Below are positions 7,709-14,387 of a DNA stretch of 17,974 nucleotides, piece after piece. Numbering within the stretch: position 1 is the stretch's first letter; every line of letters begins with the position of its first letter. A program made the position numbers and the translations under genes. The notes under the pieces are model-generated. The model had not been told where the DNA came from and ran no database searches. It saw only the letters and a list, made by a program, of their open reading frames with translations. Source of the DNA: Cloacimonetes bacterium UBA5210. GTDB taxonomy: Bacteria; Cloacimonadota; Cloacimonadia; Cloacimonadales; Cloacimonadaceae. The stretch spans positions 1 to 17,974 of the forward strand of contig DHVK01000021.1 of the NCBI GenBank assembly GCA_002412625.1, in the 5' to 3' direction.

Positions 7709-8200
7709 ATGGCAGAATATTGGTATATAGCCGAGGGCTTTGAGGAGAAAGTGCAATCCTTTCTGACTAACAACGGTGAATCAGAAGTGGATATGATGTT
7801 TACTGTCCCCGAAAAGGATTTCAATACCGCCGGCAAGGGCTCTTCCGAAGTGAAAAATCTGCTGAAACGCCTGGGTGTGGAGTCCGGCGTGTTGCGCCGC
7901 ATTGCGGTTGCCTCCTATGAAGCGGAAATCAACGTGGCCGCCCATTCACAAGGCGGCGTGATGCACAGCGCGGTCTTTGATGACCTGATCCATGTCCGGT
8001 TTGAGGATGAGGGTCCCGGCATCGGAGACATCGAACAGGCGATGGTGCCCGGCTTTTCCACAGCCGATGACTTGGTCCGGGAGCTTGGTTTTGGCGCGGG
8101 CTTGGGCTTGCCAAACATCAAAAAGAACAGTGACGCGATGCACATTGTGTCCGAGAAAGGCTCTTCCACCTTAGTTGAATTTATCATTTTCTTTGCTTAG
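7709..8200 (+). CDS. Stand-alone HATPase (anti-sigma-factor/RsbW-like fold)
   Basis: This 163-residue protein is a GHKL-type ATP-binding domain without a histidine-phosphotransfer domain. The N-box lies in ASYEAEINVAAHS (about 68-80, Glu73 and Asn75), the G1 box is DEGPGIG (100-106), and the G2 box is GFGAGLGLPNIKKNSD (127-142). This layout matches RsbW/SpoIIAB-type serine kinases and anti-sigma factors, which phosphorylate an antagonist or bind a partner. No sigma factor, STAS antagonist or PP2C phosphatase is in the window, so the target is unknown. The first 55 residues are an extra N-terminal part of unclear role. No clear ribosome site precedes it, so coupling to the previous gene, six bases upstream, is likely. 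Confidence 0.85.
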   Translation: MAEYWYIAEGFEEKVQSFLTNNGESEVDMMFTVPEKDFNTAGKGSSEVKNLLKRLGVESGVLRRIAVASYEAEINVAAHSQGGVMHSAVFDDLIHVRFEDEGPGIGDIEQAMVPGFSTADDLVRELGFGAGLGLPNIKKNSDAMHIVSEKGSSTLVEFIIFFA

Positions 8201-8206
8201 AAAACG

Positions 8207-9490
8207 ATGAACAAGAAAGATAGCAAGTACTTCCATGCCATCCAGATTCTGGAAGACAACTGCACCGGGTGTACCGCCTGCGTGAGGGTCTGCCCCACCG
8301 AGGCGATCCGGGTGCGAGACCGCAAAGCCACCATCGACCCCAATCGTTGCGTGGATTGCGGGAACTGCGTGACGGTTTGCGAATTCCATGCCATCATCCC
8401 TTCCAGCGACCCCCTGGATATCATCAAGAACTTTAAATATCGCGTGGCGATCATCTCCTCCAGCTTCTTTGGTCAGTTCTCCGAAGACATCAGTTATGCC
8501 AATGCCAAACAGGCAGTTTTGCAGCTTGGCTTTGATGAAGTGGCAGAGGAAGCAATGGTAACGGATTTCATGATCAGCGTGATCCGCGAATACATCCGCG
8601 AAAACCGGGATAAACGCCCCATCCTGAGCAGCAATTGCCCGGCAGTGGTCCGCCTGATCCAGGTGAAGTACCCCTCCCTTTTGCCCAATCTCTTTCACCA
8701 CGAAGCGCCGATGAGCATTTTGACCCGCTTTCTGCGGGATCGGATATCCAAAGAAAGCAACCTTAACGATGATGAAATCGGTATCTTTTTGATCGTGCCC
8801 TGTGTAGCCCATGTAACGGCAGTACACCAGCCGGAAGGCGCGTACAAGCATCTGCAGGATGGCGCCTTCTCTACCGGAATGATCTATGGAAAGGTGCGCG
8901 AGATCATCAAGAGCGTGCAGAACAATCCCATCGAAATCGATACTTATCCCCAGGGACTGACCTGGGCACTCTCCGGCGTTCAAGCGGAACTGGTGGATAC
9001 AGATGATATCCGCGCGCTTAGCGTGAATGGCACAGACAATGTGATGGACATCCTCTCCCGCGTGGAAGATCACTATCTGGACCAATATGATTACATTGTC
9101 TTGCGCAGTTGCACCAATGGTTGCGTAGGCGGCTGCCTGAATGTGGAGAACCCATTTGTGGCGATGAGCCGCATCAAAAAGATGAGCAAAGACGCGGATA
9201 ACAAGATAATCCATGTGGAGGAACTCGAACGGCTGTATGAGGCGGGTGAGTTTGCGGTGACCCCGCTGGCGCCACGCCCGATCATGGAGCTGGACAAAGA
9301 TATCAAGAAAGCCATCCAAAAGATGAAGAAGATAAACGAATTTCTAACCATGCTACCCGGCCTGAACTGCAGTGCCTGCGGCAGCCCAACCTGCTATGCT
9401 CTGGCAGAGGATATCGTTTTGGGCAAGGCCTCGCTGGATGATTGTGTGGTTCTGAAGCGCAACAAACCGGGTGACGAAGACGAAGATTAA
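8207..9490 (+). CDS. [FeFe]-hydrogenase-like protein, putative sensory type
   Basis: This 427-residue protein has an N-terminal 2x[4Fe-4S] ferredoxin (Cys19/22/25/29 and 48/51/54/58), an [FeFe]-hydrogenase large-subunit domain (about 75-340) and a C-terminal [4Fe-4S] motif C-x2-C-x4-C-x16-C (388, 391, 396, 413) like the RnfB/CODH-gamma FeS domain. All four H-cluster cysteines seem kept: Cys144, 199, 302 and 306. Other active-site positions differ from catalytic enzymes: SSNCP replaces TSCCP, so the proton-relay Cys is Asn143; the L2 motif is VPCVAH (Lys to His202); and L3 is RSCTNGCVGGC, with Arg where Met is usual. Such proteins (groups C/D in published schemes) are thought to sense H2. It lies between a HATPase and a DRTGG gene. 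Low-activity catalysis remains possible. Confidence 0.88.
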   Translation: MNKKDSKYFHAIQILEDNCTGCTACVRVCPTEAIRVRDRKATIDPNRCVDCGNCVTVCEFHAIIPSSDPLDIIKNFKYRVAIISSSFFGQFSEDISYANAKQAVLQLGFDEVAEEAMVTDFMISVIREYIRENRDKRPILSSNCPAVVRLIQVKYPSLLPNLFHHEAPMSILTRFLRDRISKESNLNDDEIGIFLIVPCVAHVTAVHQPEGAYKHLQDGAFSTGMIYGKVREIIKSVQNNPIEIDTYPQGLTWALSGVQAELVDTDDIRALSVNGTDNVMDILSRVEDHYLDQYDYIVLRSCTNGCVGGCLNVENPFVAMSRIKKMSKDADNKIIHVEELERLYEAGEFAVTPLAPRPIMELDKDIKKAIQKMKKINEFLTMLPGLNCSACGSPTCYALAEDIVLGKASLDDCVVLKRNKPGDEDED

Positions 9491-9509
9491 AACACTCAAG
9501 GATATAGAT

Positions 9510-9851
9510 ATGACAAAACTTAGTGAATACATTGCCAAAATCGACGGGAAAAACCATACTCCCGCGATCGACCCCGAAACCATCGAGATTTCCGGCGCTT
9601 ATGTGAGCGATATGTTGAGCGATGTGATGGGCTCGGCCAAACCCGGCCAGGCTTGGATCACCATAATGCGACACCTGAATGTGATCGCCGTTGCTTCGAT
9701 GACCGGGATCCCCGTGATTATCTTTTCCAAAGGCAACATCCCGGACGCGGCAGTCTGTGATAAGGCTCTGGAAGAAGGCATTTGCTTGATCAGCAGCAAT
9801 CACGACACCTTCACCCTGACCGGGATTCTGTATAACACCCTGGGGCTGTAA
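9510..9851 (+). CDS. DRTGG-domain protein (second copy)
   Basis: This 113-residue protein is a paralogue of the gene at 7355. It has SDMLSDVMGSAKPGQAWITI, then IPVIIFSKGNIPD and a closing LTGILYNTLGL, parallel to the first copy but closer to the usual family pattern. The frame could start at a GTG at 9471 inside the preceding gene. ATG 9510 is preferred because AAGGA (9498-9502) precedes it by seven bases and family similarity starts after it. Two different DRTGG proteins around a sensor-like hydrogenase suggest two separate or paired ligand-binding subunits. The function is inferred from context only. Confidence 0.82.
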   Translation: MTKLSEYIAKIDGKNHTPAIDPETIEISGAYVSDMLSDVMGSAKPGQAWITIMRHLNVIAVASMTGIPVIIFSKGNIPDAAVCDKALEEGICLISSNHDTFTLTGILYNTLGL

Positions 9852-9861
9852 TCTACTGTCC

Positions 9862-10602
9862 ATGCGGCTGATCAGCGCCGACCTGCATATACATAGTGTG
9901 TTGTCTCCCTGTGGCGGTTTGGAGATGAGCCCCTCTGCCCTGGTGAACAGGCTGCAAGAGCTTAAGATAGAGTGGTTTGCCATTACGGATCATAACATCA
10001 TGGCAAATTGCCCCGCTTATGAAGCCGCGGCTCGTAAAGCCGGCTTGGCATTTACCTGGGGCGTGGAGATCCAAACCATGGAAGAGATCCATCTGCTGGC
10101 GTATTTTGACGACCCGGATCAGGCTCAGGCCTTTGACGCGGAACTCTATGATTCGCTTTTGCCATTGCAGAACGATCCGGATTTCTTTGGAGACCAAGTA
10201 ATCATTGACGAAAATGAGAACATTTTGAGAGTGGAATCTCGTGCTCTGATAAATTCCTCGATGTGGGATATCGCCACTGCCACCGAGAAAGTGCTGGCTT
10301 TTGGCGGACTTGCCGTGCCCGCGCATGTGGATGCACAGGTAAACAGCATCCTTTCCCAATTGGGTTTTTTACCGGAGTACCCGGAATTCCCGATCCTGGG
10401 TATCACCGCTGGTTTGAACCTGGCGGATTTCCGCGCTGAACATCCGGAAATGGAACGCAAAGCCTTTCTGAGAGCCAGCGATGCCCACTATCTGGCAGAT
10501 CTTCGGCCCGGAATTTGCATGCTCCGGATAGAACAAGCCAGCGCCAAAGAACTGATCCTGGCAGCCCAAGAGACAGATGGCAGATACATAGACTTTACAT
10601 GA
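9862..10602 (+). CDS. PHP-domain metal-dependent phosphoesterase
   Basis: This 246-residue protein carries the full set of PHP metal ligands: DLHIHS (His9, His11), ITDHN (Asp43, His44), GVEIQT (Glu69), His77, PAHVD (His155, Asp157) and SDAH (Asp207, His209). PHP enzymes hydrolyse phosphoesters in small molecules, nucleotides or nucleic acid ends. With two HATPase proteins and two DRTGG proteins nearby, removal of a signalling phosphate or nucleotide is a reasonable but untested role. The start at 9862 is ten bases after the DRTGG stop and has no clear ribosome site. It is not fused to a polymerase or to a histidinol phosphatase context. Confidence 0.9.
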   Translation: MRLISADLHIHSVLSPCGGLEMSPSALVNRLQELKIEWFAITDHNIMANCPAYEAAARKAGLAFTWGVEIQTMEEIHLLAYFDDPDQAQAFDAELYDSLLPLQNDPDFFGDQVIIDENENILRVESRALINSSMWDIATATEKVLAFGGLAVPAHVDAQVNSILSQLGFLPEYPEFPILGITAGLNLADFRAEHPEMERKAFLRASDAHYLADLRPGICMLRIEQASAKELILAAQETDGRYIDFT

Positions 10603-10627
10603 AATTGAATATAGACAAGGAGGAGTT

Positions 10628-11110
10628 ATGGAAGCCATAGCTCAAGACACAAACAGGCTATACGATCGCCTGGCCGAAGCAATTCAGGAAAAGAAGGATC
10701 TGCGCAACCCGCTGATCGAGGTTCTGAGGATTGCGCAAGAGATTTTTGGATACCTGCCGATCGAAGTGCAGGAGTTTATCGCTGAGAAAATGGATATTCC
10801 CGCCAGCAAAATCTATGGCGTGGTAACGTTTTACAACTTCTTCTCTATGATCCCCCGCGGTAAATACACCCTGAATGTATGCACCGGAACCGCATGCTTC
10901 GTGAAGGGCGCGCCACGCTTGATTCAGATGCTTTCAGACGAGCTCGGTGTCAATATGGGCGAAACTACCAAGGACGGACGCTTCACCATGAGCGCCGTGC
11001 GTTGCGTGGGTGCATGCTCGCTGGCGCCTGTGTTTGTGATCGGAGAAGATACTTTCGGTAGAATCGACAACAAGGACAAAATCAAAGACATCCTTTCCCG
11101 TTACGAGTAA
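10628..11110 (+). CDS. hndA: NuoE-like [2Fe-2S] subunit of NAD(P)-linked [FeFe] hydrogenase (first copy)
   Basis: This 160-residue protein has the NuoE/24-kDa/HydC fold: a helical N-terminus with IFGYLP and YGVVTFYNFFS, then a thioredoxin-like [2Fe-2S] domain with ligands Cys85, Cys90, Cys126 and Cys130 (C-x4-C, C-x3-C). It would pass electrons between the FMN subunit and the catalytic HydA. AAGGAGGAG (10617-10625) is the strongest ribosome site in the operon and marks the change from the regulatory genes to the enzyme. The 25-base gap before it is the largest in the operon; I see no promoter in it. The symbol follows the HndABCD convention and is by homology. Confidence 0.93.
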   Translation: MEAIAQDTNRLYDRLAEAIQEKKDLRNPLIEVLRIAQEIFGYLPIEVQEFIAEKMDIPASKIYGVVTFYNFFSMIPRGKYTLNVCTGTACFVKGAPRLIQMLSDELGVNMGETTKDGRFTMSAVRCVGACSLAPVFVIGEDTFGRIDNKDKIKDILSRYE

Positions 11111-11115
11111 AGATA

Positions 11116-11685
11116 ATGCAAGACATCTCTTTGCACCTGCTGGACATCATCGAGAACTCCGTGCGAGCGAAAGCCAGATGTGTCAAGGTGCGCGTGATCA
11201 ACAATGTCATCAAGAATCGCTTGCGGATCATCGTTGAAGACGATGGCTCGGGAATGGATGCGCACACTTTGCAGCAAGCCCAGGATCCTTTCTATACATC
11301 CAAAGCGGAGAGGGTAAAGAAAGTCGGCTTGGGCATCCCGCTATTCAGACAAAATGCGGAACTCGTAGGCGGAACGTTTAAAATGGCCAGTGAACCCGGT
11401 TTCGGAACCGTGCTCACTGTGGATTTCCCTCTGGATCATATCGACAGAATGCCCCTGGGAAACCTGAAAGATACCCTCTTAGGAGCCATCATCGGGCATG
11501 CGGATGTGGATTTCTTCATCCACCTTTTGTACCGCGATAAATCCCAGGAACTGGGCTTTCACTTCGATACCAAAGCTATCCGGGAAGAACTGGGCGATAT
11601 CCCGCTCACATACCCGGATGTTATTGAATACATAGACCAATCATTATTTGAAGGAATACAAAATACAAACATGGAGGATGTCTGA
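11116..11685 (+). CDS. Stand-alone HATPase inside the hydrogenase genes
   Basis: This 189-residue protein is a GHKL ATPase without a phosphoacceptor-His domain. The N-box is LLDIIENSVRA (8-18), the G1 box EDDGSGMD (41-48), the G2 box KVGLGIPLFRQNAE (69-82), and GFGTVLTVDFP (95-105) closes the fold. Residues about 110-189 form an extra C-terminal part I do not recognise. It is more like histidine-kinase catalytic domains than the RsbW-like gene at 7709. It has no clear ribosome site while its structural neighbours do, so low expression is likely. Its stop overlaps the next start (TGATG). Genes of this type recur beside multimeric [FeFe] hydrogenases as I recall; a role in assembly or regulation is inferred. 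Confidence 0.83.
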   Translation: MQDISLHLLDIIENSVRAKARCVKVRVINNVIKNRLRIIVEDDGSGMDAHTLQQAQDPFYTSKAERVKKVGLGIPLFRQNAELVGGTFKMASEPGFGTVLTVDFPLDHIDRMPLGNLKDTLLGAIIGHADVDFFIHLLYRDKSQELGFHFDTKAIREELGDIPLTYPDVIEYIDQSLFEGIQNTNMEDV

Positions 11686-12050
11686 TGAAGACACTGGCAG
11701 ACCTTAAGAAAATCCGTGAAAAAGCCCAGGAAGATATGAAACTTCGTGGCGGAAACGTGCGCATTAAAATCGTGGTCGGGATGGGAACATCCGGTATCGC
11801 GATGGGTGCCCGTGAAGTGATGAAGACTTTCCTGGAAGAGATTGCAGCAAGAAACCTCACCGACGTTCTGGTAACTCAGACCGGCGAAAAGGGTCTCTCT
11901 TCAATGGAACCGGTGGTAGACCTCATCGAAGAGGACAAACCCAAAGTTACATACGGAAACATGAATCCGGACAAGGTTAAAAAGGTAGTAGTCGAGCACA
12001 TCGTAAATGGCAGAGTCGTCTCCGATTATGTTGTCGCTACCGGCAACTAA
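11685..12050 (+). CDS. hndB: Thioredoxin-like [2Fe-2S] ferredoxin-family subunit lacking all cluster cysteines
   Basis: This 121-residue protein matches the HndB / HydB N-terminal thioredoxin-like ferredoxin family along its length: an N-terminal helix LADLKKIREKAQEDM, VVGMGTSGIAMGAREVM, VTQTGEKGLSSMEPVVDL, KVTYGNMNPDKV and HIVNGRVVSDYVV. It contains no cysteine at all. Ser36 stands where I expect Cys in the usual TCGIAxGA motif, and Glu68 and Ser72 replace the two Cys of TGCxGxC. It cannot bind the [2Fe-2S] cluster in the usual way and may be structural or regulatory. GGAGG (11673-11677) precedes the start, which overlaps the previous stop. The NuoF gene follows after 15 bases. Confidence 0.88.
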   Translation: MKTLADLKKIREKAQEDMKLRGGNVRIKIVVGMGTSGIAMGAREVMKTFLEEIAARNLTDVLVTQTGEKGLSSMEPVVDLIEEDKPKVTYGNMNPDKVKKVVVEHIVNGRVVSDYVVATGN

Positions 12051-12065
12051 AACAGGAGGAAGTGA

Positions 12066-13922
12066 ATGTCTCTGAAACGTATTGACCTCTTGATCTGCTG
12101 CGGATCCGGTTGTGTATCAGCCGGCGCGCACAAGATCAAAGAACGCTTTCATGAAGTGCTCAAAGAGCACAACCTGACAACCGAAGTAAACATCATCGAA
12201 ACCGGATGTATGGGTCCCTGCGACTACGGCCCCGTGATGGTTATCTATCCCGAAGGCATCTTCTACAAGAAAGTGACTCCCGAAGATGTTGCCGAAATAG
12301 TAGCCGAGCACTTTGTAAAGGGCCGCCCGGTAAACCGCCTGATGCTTCATGAAGAAGAAAAGACCATCCAGGCGCAAAAAGACGTTCCGTTCTATCAGAA
12401 ACAAGTGAAAGTGGCGCTGGAAAACTGCGGTTACATCGATCCCGAAAGCCTTGATGAATACATCGCTACCGGTGGTTATGAAGCCTTGGGAACCATTCTG
12501 ACCGAAATGAAACCGCAGGATGTGATCAATGTGGTCAAGGAATCCGGTCTGCGCGGACGTGGTGGCGGAGGATTCCCCACTCACATCAAATGGCAGATGG
12601 TTCATGATAACAACGCTGACCAGAAGTACGTCATCTGCAATGGTGACGAAGGTGACCCCGGCGCGTTCATGGATCGCTCCCTCTTGGAAGGTGACCCGCA
12701 TCGCATTCTGGAAGGAATGATGATCGCTGCCTTCGCTATGGGCGCGACCAACGGTTTCTTCTATATCCGCGCGGAATACCCGCTGGCCATCAAACGCATT
12801 AAAATGGCGATAGAACAAGCCAAAGAAGTGGGCCTGATGGGCTCTGATATCTTTGGTTCCGGCTTCTGTTTCGATGCTGAAGTACGCACCGGTGCCGGTG
12901 CTTTTGTCTGCGGTGAAGAAACCGCGCTGATCCACTCCATCGAGGGAATGCGCGGCAACCCCACACCCAAGCCTCCATATCCTGCGGTGCAGGGTCTTTG
13001 GGGCAAGCCCACTGTGGTGAACAACGTGGAAACCTTCGGCAACATCCCCACCATATTCCGCAAAGGTGCCGCCTGGTTCTCCAGCATGGGCACCGCAACA
13101 TCCAAAGGCACCAAAGTGTTCGCCCTCACCGGTGACATCAGAAACACCGGGCTGGTAGAAGTTCCCATGGGAATCACACTGCGCGAACTGATCTTTGATG
13201 TTGGCGGCGGCATGAACGGCGACCACAAGTTCAAAGCAGTGCAATTGGGCGGACCCTCCGGGGGCTGCCTCACGGTTGACCATCTGGATACTTCCGTGGA
13301 TTATGAAAGCCTGAAAGAACGCGGAGCCATGATGGGATCCGGTGGCGTTATCGTGATGAATGATGAAAAGTGCATGGTAAACGTAGCCAAATTCTTCATG
13401 GAGTTTTGCGTGGAAGAATCCTGCGGCAAATGCTCACCATGCCGCATCGGACTGAAACAGATGCTGGAAATCCTGGAACGCATTTGCGCTGGTAAAGGCC
13501 GCGAGGGAGATATCGAAGAACTGCAACGCTTGGGAGAATCCATCAGCAAACTCTCGCTTTGCGGATTGGGGCAAACTGCTCCTAACCCCGTGCTCTCTAC
13601 CATCCGATATTTCCGGGATGAATATGAAGCGCACATTCGGGATCATAGCTGCAGCACAAAGGTATGCCTGGATCTGATGCACTTTGATATCGACAAAGAC
13701 AGATGCATCGGCTGTTCTCTGTGTGCCCGCAAATGCCCTACAACCTGCATTAGCGGTTCACGCGAGGACAAATACACAATCCATCAGATCGATTGTGTGA
13801 AATGCGGAAACTGCTTTGATGTATGTCCTGTGAAGGCCATCGATAAAGTTCCCGGGATGCATCCCGAAATAGTGGCTCACAGAGCCCAAATGGCGAAAGC
13901 CGCTCAGCATTACGAAGATTAA
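12066..13922 (+). CDS. hndC: NuoF/HydB-like FMN and NAD(P)H-binding hydrogenase subunit, full cofactor set (first copy)
   Basis: This 618-residue diaphorase subunit has, in order: a thioredoxin-like [2Fe-2S] domain (Cys11, Cys16, Cys48, Cys52), an FMN/NADH-binding core with GLRGRGGGGFP (161-171), CNGDEGDPGAFMDR (191-204) and CGEETALI (282-289), an SLBB-like part, a [4Fe-4S] site (SCGKCSPC with Cys453/456/459, and Cys499), and a C-terminal 2x[4Fe-4S] ferredoxin (Cys547/550/553/557 and 577/580/583/587). Extra Cys529, Cys534 and Cys561 around the linker could bind a further metal. This is the layout of HydB/HndC in electron-bifurcating hydrogenases, which couple NAD(P)H and ferredoxin to H2. An AGGAGG ribosome site at 12055-12060 is strong. 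Whether this enzyme bifurcates cannot be read from sequence. Confidence 0.95.
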   Translation: MSLKRIDLLICCGSGCVSAGAHKIKERFHEVLKEHNLTTEVNIIETGCMGPCDYGPVMVIYPEGIFYKKVTPEDVAEIVAEHFVKGRPVNRLMLHEEEKTIQAQKDVPFYQKQVKVALENCGYIDPESLDEYIATGGYEALGTILTEMKPQDVINVVKESGLRGRGGGGFPTHIKWQMVHDNNADQKYVICNGDEGDPGAFMDRSLLEGDPHRILEGMMIAAFAMGATNGFFYIRAEYPLAIKRIKMAIEQAKEVGLMGSDIFGSGFCFDAEVRTGAGAFVCGEETALIHSIEGMRGNPTPKPPYPAVQGLWGKPTVVNNVETFGNIPTIFRKGAAWFSSMGTATSKGTKVFALTGDIRNTGLVEVPMGITLRELIFDVGGGMNGDHKFKAVQLGGPSGGCLTVDHLDTSVDYESLKERGAMMGSGGVIVMNDEKCMVNVAKFFMEFCVEESCGKCSPCRIGLKQMLEILERICAGKGREGDIEELQRLGESISKLSLCGLGQTAPNPVLSTIRYFRDEYEAHIRDHSCSTKVCLDLMHFDIDKDRCIGCSLCARKCPTTCISGSREDKYTIHQIDCVKCGNCFDVCPVKAIDKVPGMHPEIVAHRAQMAKAAQHYED

Positions 13923-13931
13923 GGGGAACAT

Positions 13932-14387
13932 ATGTACAAAGAAATCTGCGCTAAATACGCCCCCACCAAGGATAACTTGATCTATATCCTGCACGAGATT
14001 CAGGATACTCATCCGCAGCACTACATTTCTCAAGAAGCAGTAACTGCAATATCCGAATATCTTAAGCTGCCAGAGAACCACATATATGGAGTACTGACTT
14101 TTTACTCTATGTATTCCACCACCCCCCGCGGAAAGAACATCATCCGCCTATGTGAATCACCGCCTTGTTACATCAAGGGCAGCGAGAACATCCTGCGCAA
14201 GCTGAAGACAATTCTGGGCACCGGTGTTGGCGAAACCACCAAAGACGGCAAGTTCACTCTGGAACTCTGCGCGTGTCTGGGAGTTTGCGGCAATGCGCCG
14301 GTAATGATGATCAATGACGATGTCTATGGCGATCTCTCCGAAGAGAAAGTGGAAGACATCATCGAGAAACTTAGAGGGAGGAGCTGA
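13932..14387 (+). CDS. NuoE-like [2Fe-2S] subunit (second copy)
   Basis: This 151-residue protein is a second NuoE/24-kDa homologue. It keeps YGVLTFYSMYS and the four [2Fe-2S] ligands Cys74, Cys79, Cys115 and Cys119 (CESPPC; CLGVC). It differs clearly from the first copy at 10628, for instance CESPPC against CTGTAC, so it is not a recent duplication. Its stop overlaps the start of the second NuoF gene (TGATG), which suggests the two are made as a pair. AAGGGGA precedes the ATG by a short gap. It probably forms a second diaphorase module with the gene at 14387. Confidence 0.92.
   Translation: MYKEICAKYAPTKDNLIYILHEIQDTHPQHYISQEAVTAISEYLKLPENHIYGVLTFYSMYSTTPRGKNIIRLCESPPCYIKGSENILRKLKTILGTGVGETTKDGKFTLELCACLGVCGNAPVMMINDDVYGDLSEEKVEDIIEKLRGRS

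Noticed and set aside
8171..9319. Long minus-strand open frame of 382 codons opposite the hydrogenase-like gene
   Set aside because: The plus frame has complete ferredoxin and hydrogenase motifs. The antisense frame shows none.
12117..13283. Long minus-strand open frame of 388 codons opposite NuoF1
   Set aside because: It is a shadow of a highly conserved NuoF coding frame, its translation has no recognisable motif, and it has no ribosome site.
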